Shown in pieces: positions 9,904-18,300 of a stretch of 64,000 nucleotides of DNA. Position numbers and translations under genes: made by a program. This stretch comes from Propionispira arboris (GTDB lineage: Bacteria; Bacillota; Negativicutes; Selenomonadales; Selenomonadaceae). The notes beneath the pieces were generated by a model, which worked only from the letters and a program-made list of their open reading frames with translations, did no database searches and was not told where the DNA came from. How positions within the stretch are numbered: the stretch's first letter is position 1; every line of letters starts with the position of its first letter. The stretch is from contig NZ_FNZK01000006.1 in the NCBI RefSeq assembly GCF_900109225.1, forward strand, positions 62,001 through 126,000, given 5' to 3'.

Positions 9904-10989
9904 TTACTGCATGATGGACAATCCATCATACCCAAACATTCCTGCTCGCTTCACGTGTGGAAAAACTTGATGCAGATTGCCCGATTTTCGATAGGCTATT
10001 TCATAAAAACTGGTCGGCGCTACATTTCGCATTGAGATGGAATAAAGCGTCGAAACATATCCAACCTGTGAAAAGTTCATCAGTGAATCCGGATCGCGTT
10101 GGATATAAAGAACGATCGGCAAATTAACACTAATGCAGTTTGCTGTGTTAACATTTCGTCCATAATCACCCACCGACTGCGACTGTAAATAGGCGTAATG
10201 CGGTACCTTCGGAAACCAGCCCGCACTAAATGCATCTAAATTGGTCAAAGGCGTTGCTAATATTTTCCCAGTGCTGCAAACACCGCTCGCAGGACCGGCT
10301 GCAGCCCAAAGAACCGGCTTTAATCGAAGTGGTGCTGCATCCACATCAATTCTCAAAAATGTACTTGGATTGGCGGACATTCCAAATAAATGGTTTGATC
10401 CGGCAAAAAGTTCATCTACCGACCAGCCTGTCGGAAACATCGTATATGAATTTTTACTGCCACTGACGAGCATTCCACCTGTCCAGGCTCCAACTTTCTG
10501 TGTTTCTCCAAAAGCGAGATGTTGAAACAGTCCTTTTTGAAGTTCCAAAGAAATCATTACCATATACGTAGAATTTTTTGCATCGACTGCATAATTGCAC
10601 CATAAGCGATAATTTCCATTTTGGTTGACTGGAATTCCCGCACCGATTACCTGCTGTGCATTATTAACGGTTGCATTTGGTTGATCAAACCACTTTCCAC
10701 TCGGAGGGTTGACCGTATAATTTGTTGCTCCGATCAGCCCTATTCCATAGGCTTGTTGGGAATTTTGCTGACTATCAAAAATCACTTTGCCATTTGCCGA
10801 TCGAAAGACAGCGTAAATATCATTTTTCTTAACAGCTAAAACTTTACCATCGCTGGATCCGCTGCCATTAATATCTAAATCTGCTGTGCAGTTATTTAAA
10901 ATCGTAAAATCTTTACTTAGAAGAAAATCTCTTATTTTACTCAGAACGTCATCCGGCCCGCCCAGATTTTCATATAATACATAAGCCAT
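9904..10989 (-). CDS. Tail-tip structural protein of the repeated beta-rich family
   Basis: The frame is open to 11010, but I place the start at the ATG at 10989 (MAYVLYENLGG) because AGGAAGTGAG lies just upstream and this begins after the previous gene's stop, giving 361 residues. The layout matches its neighbours: a short N-terminal helix (DVLSKIRDFLLSKDF), then beta segments with KWFDQPNATV (compare LEWFEQPG in the 13539-12598 protein) and YRLWCNYAVDAKNSTYMVMISLE (compare LNCWVTANPARFILVVQMS). It is one of several related proteins in the tail-tip module, probably virion components. No catalytic motif is seen. Confidence 0.65.
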   Translation of the reverse strand: MAYVLYENLGGPDDVLSKIRDFLLSKDFTILNNCTADLDINGSGSSDGKVLAVKKNDIYAVFRSANGKVIFDSQQNSQQAYGIGLIGATNYTVNPPSGKWFDQPNATVNNAQQVIGAGIPVNQNGNYRLWCNYAVDAKNSTYMVMISLELQKGLFQHLAFGETQKVGAWTGGMLVSGSKNSYTMFPTGWSVDELFAGSNHLFGMSANPSTFLRIDVDAAPLRLKPVLWAAAGPASGVCSTGKILATPLTNLDAFSAGWFPKVPHYAYLQSQSVGDYGRNVNTANCISVNLPIVLYIQRDPDSLMNFSQVGYVSTLYSISMRNVAPTSFYEIAYRKSGNLHQVFPHVKRAGMFGYDGLSIMQ

Positions 10990-10996
10990 AAGGAGC

Positions 10997-12586
10997 TCAC
11001 TTCCTTTCATCTATTTTTATGATGCAATTCATATTGCGTGAGAGCCGCTCAATCCGATTGAGTTCGGCAATTTGTCGTTCATTGGATTGCTGTTCGCCAA
11101 ATAGAACCGAAAAAAAGTTTTTGATATGAAACTTTCTGCCGACCCATCCACTTGGTATCGCAAGATACGTATTACCATTTTCTTCATATAACCCATAGCG
11201 CGTAATTGGACTGGCTGTCCAATATATATTGGGGATTTTACCAAGAATATTTTGCTCTGTATTGGCTGCTGTTGCCATCACAAGCAGTAACGGTTCTAAT
11301 TCATATTGCTCACTATTTTCCTTATCGATCGTATCAATCGGTCCATTGTAGATAGAACGCACCGCGCTGAAATCAGTCAGAAATGGCGCTATATAATACT
11401 TTGAACCAGGTAGGCGTTCCGGCTCTTTGTGCGCGGAATAATATTGACCCAGCTTTTTATTATAATAAGCATCTTCCTGCAATCCAATATTTGCAAAGGA
11501 TTGCCAGTTCCCGTTTGGCAGCATCGCCTGCACTTGTGAGTATATAGATCCATCTAAAAAAGAATTCGATCCATCCCACCAAGTAGCAGGTAACATCGGA
11601 ATCCCGTGAGAAAGCGACCAATTTTTTTCCGTGTAATCCAATCTAAAACCATATTCAACAGACTCTTTAAATATCTCAGTGAGTGGTAAAACGCCACTCG
11701 TTCCGCCCAGTGCCATCGCTGGAAATGAATATTCTTTTTGGCTGTCAAATGGCTCAAAAAAACCAACACTCGCCATGTCCCAGTGATCAAGCCAATGAAT
11801 GATAAGAGTAAGCCGATGTCGATCTTTGCAAATATATACGGTTCGGGTACGTTCGGCAGCGTCTTGTGTTTCTTCATTTTTTACCATATCAAAACAAGTT
11901 GGACTATACCCGATTGCCGGACAGCCCACGCCAGGATAATTTGGTGCATCAAAGAGAAAGGGTATCCTCATTTCTTTTGTATTGTAGTATTTCAAAGGCT
12001 TCGCTTTTATCTTGTTGCGCTCATTCCCCATAAGTTCCGACCAATCAAAATCAGCCTGGTATTGTTTAAACATCGAAAAAAACAAGACGTTCGCATCACT
12101 CGCAAAAATATCTGGTGTTGGTTGAAAAACAAAAGAATCGGCTTCATTAAAGGTGTAATTTGTACTATATTCGCGAATCGGTTTACCATCCGCCCCATAT
12201 TTTGTACGAATCACCACATCATGCGGGATTCGTATTTTTGTAGTTACCTTGCCATTTAAGATAGAAAAATCTGTTTGATCTGATATTCCCAGTCCATTTT
12301 TGTTCAAAGCAAACTCTTTGCGTAAAATATCATCCTGCTTAAACCAGTTTGCGTAGGATGACCCTACACGGATTTTGTCGGTCATGAGCCCCATATATCC
12401 ATATTCCCCATCTTGATGATTCGGTATTTTGAGCACTGTTCCAAAAGGCCAGCTTAGACTTCGTATGAGTTGCCACGTATCATCGCCATGGATGGTTTTA
12501 TCTGTTACATAAGCGATGACGTCTGTAAGGACCTCATCCAAAAATGAATCCGATGGACCTTGATATTTTTTTTTAATAAAAGGCAT
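10997..12586 (-). CDS. Large tail-tip structural protein of the repeated beta-rich family
   Basis: A 529-residue protein with start ATG at 12586 after GAGGTGG. Its N-terminus (LTDVIAYVTDKTIHGDDTWQLIRS) parallels that of the 13539-12598 protein (VKQVVAFLIDP ... MAWQLIRP), and the core HRLTLIIHWLDHWDMASVGFF parallels ARFILVVQMSTQYESAYIGF. A C-terminal segment NIYWTASPITRYG corresponds to the DGVYFIG region of the relatives. The last 40 residues are basic and helical. I infer a duplicated and diverged structural protein, larger through insertions. Function is otherwise unknown. Confidence 0.6.
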   Translation of the reverse strand: MPFIKKKYQGPSDSFLDEVLTDVIAYVTDKTIHGDDTWQLIRSLSWPFGTVLKIPNHQDGEYGYMGLMTDKIRVGSSYANWFKQDDILRKEFALNKNGLGISDQTDFSILNGKVTTKIRIPHDVVIRTKYGADGKPIREYSTNYTFNEADSFVFQPTPDIFASDANVLFFSMFKQYQADFDWSELMGNERNKIKAKPLKYYNTKEMRIPFLFDAPNYPGVGCPAIGYSPTCFDMVKNEETQDAAERTRTVYICKDRHRLTLIIHWLDHWDMASVGFFEPFDSQKEYSFPAMALGGTSGVLPLTEIFKESVEYGFRLDYTEKNWSLSHGIPMLPATWWDGSNSFLDGSIYSQVQAMLPNGNWQSFANIGLQEDAYYNKKLGQYYSAHKEPERLPGSKYYIAPFLTDFSAVRSIYNGPIDTIDKENSEQYELEPLLLVMATAANTEQNILGKIPNIYWTASPITRYGLYEENGNTYLAIPSGWVGRKFHIKNFFSVLFGEQQSNERQIAELNRIERLSRNMNCIIKIDERK

Positions 12587-12597
12587 GTTCTACCACC

Positions 12598-13539
12598 TCA
12601 AAACCATTCAATCGCAAAATATTCATCATTATCTCTCCGGAAGATATTATTAAAAACTTTATAAGGTTTCCCCTCATGAATCAGTGTATCTTTTGCGGAA
12701 AGATCTTCGCGATTGCCGATGAAATATACACCGTCAAACTGCCCAACAATTCCTGGATTATCACATTCATAAAGAAGCACTGGAAATTCGATTACATTTT
12801 CTATCGTTAGAGAATTATCCAGCACTGTTAAAACGTTTGTCGGTTTCGTATTTTGTGGCCATGTGCAAAGTTTTCCTTTTATAGGACTGCTGCCTTTATT
12901 TTGTCCCGCCCGCCAAGTTCCATCCATTCGGCGCATTCGCAGAGATGTATTATCTCCATCTCCGCCCGGATTCATAAAAGCACTATGTGCATCTGACGTA
13001 GCTGACCAAGCCACACCATCATAAGCACTCGCACCAATTACCAACGGATATGGATACTGCCTTTCTACTGATACCGTTTTTACAAAACCAATATAGGCTG
13101 ACTCGTATTGCGTAGACATCTGCACGACTAAAATAAAGCGTGCCGGATTGGCTGTTACCCAGCAGTTCAAACGTGTCCCGTCGGCCAGTGGAATAATTGG
13201 CAATGTTGCATGATAAATACAGCCTGGTTGTTCAAACCACTCAAGACCTGGGTCATATCCTGCGAAACCATTGAATCTAATATCTGTTTGTTCGCCTTTA
13301 TTAACGACCTGAATGCCTACATAAATCTCATCCTCACCATCACCAACACCTTTTAATATAAGCTCACCGCCAATGCCCGTGCCCTGGTCATAAGCCGCAT
13401 TTGCAAATTCTGCTAAAGTAGCAGGACGTATCAACTGCCAAGCCATGCCTGGTGCAAAATTAGCCGGATCTATTAAAAATGCTACCACTTGTTTTACAAA
13501 ATCTTTTGCGCTATTCGCAACAAAATCTATACAGGCCAT
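12598..13539 (-). CDS. Tail-tip structural protein of the repeated beta-rich family
   Basis: The frame opens at 13566, but the ATG at 13539 (MACIDFVANSAKDF) has an ideal AAGGAGGT eight bases upstream, so I take a 313-residue product. It has the N-terminal helix VKQVVAFLIDPANF, the WFEQPG loop, the strand ARFILVVQMS, and the C-terminal GQFDGVYFIG ... DTLIHEGKPYKVF pattern that define this local family. Its start lies just downstream of the moron terminator at 13566-13593, so it may depend on read-through or on a promoter I cannot see. A virion role is inferred from company. Confidence 0.65.
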   Translation of the reverse strand: MACIDFVANSAKDFVKQVVAFLIDPANFAPGMAWQLIRPATLAEFANAAYDQGTGIGGELILKGVGDGEDEIYVGIQVVNKGEQTDIRFNGFAGYDPGLEWFEQPGCIYHATLPIIPLADGTRLNCWVTANPARFILVVQMSTQYESAYIGFVKTVSVERQYPYPLVIGASAYDGVAWSATSDAHSAFMNPGGDGDNTSLRMRRMDGTWRAGQNKGSSPIKGKLCTWPQNTKPTNVLTVLDNSLTIENVIEFPVLLYECDNPGIVGQFDGVYFIGNREDLSAKDTLIHEGKPYKVFNNIFRRDNDEYFAIEWF

Positions 13540-13561
13540 TTCATCAACCTCCTTTATTTTT

Positions 13562-13593
13562 GGCATAAGAAAAGCGCCCCTATAGAGGCGCTA
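13562..13593 (-). terminator. Rho-independent terminator closing the moron pair
   Basis: On the minus strand AGCGCC and GGCGCT pair around a short loop and are followed by TTTTCTT. It begins six bases after the stop of the 14384-13599 gene. The downstream flank (TTATGCC then AAAAAT) recurs after two other terminators in this prophage. Confidence 0.85.
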
Positions 13594-13598
13594 CATCA

Positions 13599-14384
13599 TC
13601 AAACCTTTTCAAGTTTATTTCCAATATCAATATCTGATAAAACTTCTATTAAACTTTTATGTATGGCTTCTTTTGTGGCTCTCACCCAACTTGGGGAACC
13701 AAATGCATTACCCGCCTCTCCCTGTTTTACTATATCCATACGGTATAAATATTCAGCACTATTTACATCTACGATACGAGCTCGCAATGTAACATTTTGC
13801 TGAAGAATATTCGTCCAACCACTAGTCGTTGCAGTCCATCCTGAAAAATAGACTGGTAAAACTATGACATAATCATATCCATACTTCGCGCCAGCCGAAA
13901 TAAAATCCATCTTTTTTAGAGCATCTAATTGTGTAATGCTTTTATCTTCAGCATACTCTTGTAATTTCGTATAGACTTTTTTATCTTTTACTAATTCAAA
14001 TTGTTTACTTGGAAATTTTTGATTTAAAATTTTATCTATCTCATCAATTATTTTTTTCTCAGCTAAAATCTGATTATCACCGGCAAGCACTATAGCAATT
14101 CTTTTCCGATCAGAATGATTTAAAAGAACAATATTATCTTTTGATTGATTCTTTGAAGTTACAATTGGCTCTTCATTAGATTCACTAATTTCGGTAACAG
14201 CGACATTTTTTGATACTTTTACAGTATCTTCATTCTCTTTATTTTCAACCTGATTTGCTTGCACAGCTACTTCTTGTTGATGCTTCATTGCGACTTGATC
14301 ATGTAATCGTTGGGCCCCAGTTTCTCCTTGTATAAAGATGATAGTACAAAAAATTATTCCTAATAATATCGATATCCTTTTCAC
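13599..14384 (-). CDS. Secreted/periplasmic protein of unknown function (moron)
   Basis: The frame is open to 14462, but the most likely start is GTG at 14384, with GGAGGT eight bases upstream, giving 261 residues. It begins with KR and a hydrophobic stretch ending near GETGAQ, a typical Sec signal peptide without a lipobox. Then follow a charged, low-complexity linker (about residues 30-90) and a folded domain beginning RIAIVLAGDNQILAE, with YDYVIVLPVYFSGW near its middle. I do not recognise the family. It has its own consensus promoter and terminator and does not belong to the tail operon that surrounds it, so it is probably expressed in the lysogen as a cell-surface or periplasmic factor. 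Confidence 0.7.
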   Translation of the reverse strand: MKRISILLGIIFCTIIFIQGETGAQRLHDQVAMKHQQEVAVQANQVENKENEDTVKVSKNVAVTEISESNEEPIVTSKNQSKDNIVLLNHSDRKRIAIVLAGDNQILAEKKIIDEIDKILNQKFPSKQFELVKDKKVYTKLQEYAEDKSITQLDALKKMDFISAGAKYGYDYVIVLPVYFSGWTATTSGWTNILQQNVTLRARIVDVNSAEYLYRMDIVKQGEAGNAFGSPSWVRATKEAIHKSLIEVLSDIDIGNKLEKV

Positions 14385-14412
14385 GTAAACTAACCTCCAT
14401 GTTTTTACTTTA

Positions 14413-14441
14413 ATTATACAATGTCGTATATTTGTTATCAA
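14413..14441 (-). promoter_or_regulatory. Sigma-70 promoter of the secreted moron protein
   Basis: On the minus strand TTGATA and TATAAT are separated by 17 bases, and the GTG start at 14384 follows by about 28 bases. An imperfect GTCG-ATAT / ATAT-CGAC inverted arrangement overlaps the -35 side and might be an operator. Confidence 0.75.
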
Positions 14442-14487
14442 TATCGACACAAAAGAAGGCACTCACATATTTGCAAGCACTTAATGA

Positions 14488-15201
14488 CTATTTACCCGAA
14501 TGAATAATAGCTTTAAAAATACCATTCCACAAGTCCGCTTTTTTCATTATATCTTGATGAACCAGTCCATTTTCCTCGGTCTTACCCACATATAATGTAA
14601 TCGAATTAACTGGATTCTGCATGTCATTTACCATTAATTTCAGCTCAACTTTATTTACATATGTAGTCGTTTTTGCTTTTGATCGTTTTGATCCTGTTAC
14701 TCCGCCAACAATCAAACCTGCTCCCCCTAAGAGAATACCGCCAACTGCTGCACCAAGGACCTGACTTCCACGGTTTGTTTTAGTTATTGTTCTTGTTTCG
14801 GAATCAGTAGTTTCGCTTACCTCAATTGATATAATATCCTTGCTATCAAAAAAGTGAATATCTGGCATTCCACTACTGTTTTTCCTAATAATACAAGTTC
14901 TTCGGGTAGTATTATCAACACCAATAAATAAGTTATTACTAGTTACGCAATTAGATAATTCAAAATCAGTAAATACATCTGTAATAAACTTTGACGATTT
15001 CTCATTTATCACACCAAATTTTTGTATGGATTTATCCTTTACTATCCATAGATTAGATCCCTTTAAAGGATACAGTTGATATGATTTGCTAAATCCATTT
15101 TTCAATAAGGCAGGTTTCAATTGGTCTTGAAAATTTTTGCGTGATATAAAAAAATACGCAAATAAAGCAAACACTAAGAATGATACGACAAATATAAACA
15201 T
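14488..15201 (-). CDS. Membrane-anchored protein of unknown function (moron)
   Basis: An in-frame ATG at 15291 exists, but the ATG at 15201 is the better start: GGAGG lies ten bases upstream and the promoter at 15261-15233 lies between the two. The 237-residue product starts with a transmembrane helix (FIFVVSFLVFALFAYFFI), followed by a cytoplasmic part containing a PH-like beta region (about 40-140) and a glycine-rich hydrophobic hairpin (GAAVGGILLGGAGLIVGG, about 165-182). I do not recognise a named family. Position in a late operon with its own promoter fits a lysogenic-conversion or superinfection-exclusion gene, but that is inference. Confidence 0.7.
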   Translation of the reverse strand: MFIFVVSFLVFALFAYFFISRKNFQDQLKPALLKNGFSKSYQLYPLKGSNLWIVKDKSIQKFGVINEKSSKFITDVFTDFELSNCVTSNNLFIGVDNTTRRTCIIRKNSSGMPDIHFFDSKDIISIEVSETTDSETRTITKTNRGSQVLGAAVGGILLGGAGLIVGGVTGSKRSKAKTTTYVNKVELKLMVNDMQNPVNSITLYVGKTEENGLVHQDIMKKADLWNGIFKAIIHSGK

Positions 15202-15202
15202 C

Positions 15203-15282
15203 TTGATAGCGCCTCCATGCTTTTTTATTCTGATTATACAATATACCAAAATCCTAGTCAAAAAGACTGAAGGCGCTATCAA
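15203..15282. repeat. 12-bp perfect inverted repeat flanking the moron promoter
   Basis: TTGATAGCGCCT at 15203-15214 and its exact reverse complement at 15271-15282 flank the promoter. The inner arm overlaps the Shine-Dalgarno sequence and abuts the ATG at 15201; the outer arm lies upstream of the -35 box. Only mRNA reading through from the tail operon contains both arms and could hide the ribosome site. Confidence 0.85.
15233..15261 (-). promoter_or_regulatory. Sigma-70 promoter of the membrane moron protein
   Basis: On the minus strand TTGACT, a 17-base spacer and TATAAT form a near-perfect promoter. The predicted start of transcription is near 15226, downstream of the distal arm of the inverted repeat and upstream of the ribosome site. 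Confidence 0.85.
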
Positions 15283-15313
15283 ATGAAACACATAATCCTT
15301 CCATAATGATTCA

Positions 15314-18300
15314 TTAGAATTTCTTATTTATCTTACTATATAACTTTGCATTTTCTATATTTTCTTTTCGAACTTCACTCCGAATAAGAGAACGTCCATA
15401 TGTATCAAAAACACGTTGGCCATCAACATAGTTTTCAATACGAACAGGCGAACTGACCTGCGTACCAAGATCTGCTGTAAAGGATGTCAACCCTTTACCT
15501 GCTGTTTGTGAGCCAGTCCGACCTACAAACCCGCCACTTGCAAAAGCGGGAAGATTCACACGCATATTACCAAAAGTTCCATTATTGATACGATCCAAAA
15601 CATTTAACCCATAGCGCTTAACCGCTGATGCTTTCACAACAAATTCGCCATGAGATAGTCTTGATAATATGCTGTCACTAGTTCCAGTTCCCGGTCCTGT
15701 AATCAAGCCACCATCTGCATGTTTTTCTAAATTGAACCCATTCCATGAAAAATCATATGGATTTGATTTAGAAGTTGAACCCGATGAAGCTGTTGATAAA
15801 TTCAATCCAGATCCATTTGGAATCGAGTTCACGGCTGACTGCATAATTTGTGATATATTCGAAAAGAATGACTGTGTTCGCGTCGCAAAATCTTGAGTCT
15901 GCCCACTAAAAGTTGATAAAAATTCACTTGTATTATTTGTTATCGAACCAAATTGTGTTGATAAACCATTTAAATAAGATACCGTTTGATCTGCATCCGC
16001 CGTCGTCTTTTTATCCTTTGAAATTTCCTTTTGTGGGTACCATTTATCCATAAGGTTTCCAACAATATCTTCAGCAAACACTTTTTGCATTGATTTTAAG
16101 ATCGTTGATGCCAAATTTCGGAAAGCTTCGCCCAACGATGCAGCTTGCGTAATACCATCGGTCAAAAAAGTAACTAAACCATCTTCAAGAGATTGTTTCG
16201 CCGCCATACGGATTTTATCCAACAGTGGTGGAATTTTTTTCAACTGTTCATTATAAGCAATTAATCGTTGATTTTTATCAATTTCCTCGGAAAAGATAGT
16301 TTGTTTTTCGTTGTTCCCATTTTCAATAATTTCCGCCCGATCTTCAGGCGTTTGTGCAGCTTTCAATCTATCAGCTAACTTTTTTTGAGCATCCGCATAA
16401 TGACCGCGACCCGCATCCAGCCTTGCTTGTGCAATATCCTGCTCTTGCTGATACTCCCAAGAATTTACTTGCTGTTTTGCCCTGGTCTTTTGACCAGTCG
16501 TTCGCCAAAAATCAGAATCGATCATATTATTTTGCCAGGTTGCATATTCCTTAACGGATTGCTGAAATTTATCAAGCATAGCATTTAAGTCTTTTTTGAC
16601 ATTATCAATAACTTTTTTTATGCTTTCAGCTAAACCAAGATCCCCCATATTAGCTGCTTCATCAGCAATATTTTTAAGTTTTTCAACCCACACATTTATT
16701 TGTTGGCCATAATTTCCTTTGTTTATATAATCAATATAGCTCTTCGCAGCATCACCAGCCGTATAAAAACCTGCAGCAATTTTATAATACATATCGTCAG
16801 CATTATCTTTGACCGTCTGCATTCCTCTTGTCAGATAACGCTGTGCCTGCGTAGACTCAAGATCCAGTTCTTTTGCATTCAAAATAATTTGTTCTTTGCC
16901 TACAGCATCTGTATTGCTTTCTGCCTTATATGTTTTGATTTTTTCTTGAGATGCCTGTATTGCTTGTTTTTTGGGAATCGTAGAAATATCATCAATTAAT
17001 TCCAGAAAGGCTTTTGTGGTTTCATCCGTACGTTTTTCATTTTCCTTGGCTCTTTCACTAGTTTTAATGCCTAATTCAGAATTCACAGTAGGCGCTTGAA
17101 ACGTCATGAACGATTCTTTTTTGAAGTTTGTAGCATCAAAATCCAAATGACCAGCCGTTGCTTTTTCTGATGGGTTTTTATATTCATCCAGAACATGCAA
17201 CCCTATATTTTCTGCATATTGGATAATTTGATCCCGAATTTCATTTTGATTCTTTTCCAAAAGAGTAGAATCGGCATCGTCTACAACATCAAATTTGTTT
17301 CCGCTGACATGACCACCCCAATCTCGGTACCCAGAAGATACTACCATTTGGTTTCCTGTCAGTTCCTGATATTTTTGACTGACTGCAGAAATTGCTTGTT
17401 TTGCAACATCACTCAACCCTTCGATATTTACACCATCAACTTCTCTATGCCAAGTACTTCCCTCCGGCATAGCTGTCGCAGCCGATCTTGTTTCTTGAAT
17501 TTTAGGTGCATTCATCAGTTCCGTTGCTCGTGCAAGCAGATCTGAAGCATGACCTTCTACACTATTAGCATACGCTTCAGCTGCTGGACCACTCCCATTA
17601 TAGCGAGATAACGCCGTATGTTGATTCCCATATTGATTTAATAGCTCTATAAGATAACGAACCCCACCATTTGCATTGGATTGCAAGTCCCAAGGGTTTC
17701 CATTGTCAGCTAAGCTCCTAGCATGATCTGATGTCAACTGCATTAATCCAATACCGCCATCAAAGGAGGTCTTAACGCTTCCGTCATCAGACCAATGGCG
17801 ACGTGATGATTCTTGCTCTGCCATTCCAAGAACTAGATCATACGTCAATTGTCCCGTCTTATCTTGATCTTTAAGGCTTTGATAAGCATTATATAATGCC
17901 GCCTCTTCGGGCGTAGACCCTTGTGGAATTTCTCGGCCGGTTGGAACCATACCATTTGCATCGGCATGCATCTGATCACTTACACCCTGAACATGTTGGC
18001 TATAAGCAGCAATAACATTTGCCACGTCTTGCTGGGCCTCAACAGCTTTTTGCAAAGCACCTGTATGCTTATTCAATTCTGTATTTAGTTTTTGCAGAGC
18101 AACGTCTTTTTCATTCTGCGTTTTATAAACGGTATTGTTTACGGCTTCAATTTGTTGATTTATATTGTCAATGTAAGCCTGTTCGCTATTAATTTTATTC
18201 TGTGCTTCACCTTGCGAATAATCCTGCCATGAAATATTATCCTGCTTATATTGAAGCGATAATTTTTCTAAGGAATCTTTATATGCTTGGAGTTCTTGAT

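Noticed and set aside
15201-15291. N-terminal extension of the membrane moron protein
   Set aside because: It would span the promoter and the inverted repeat; the downstream ATG has the better ribosome site.
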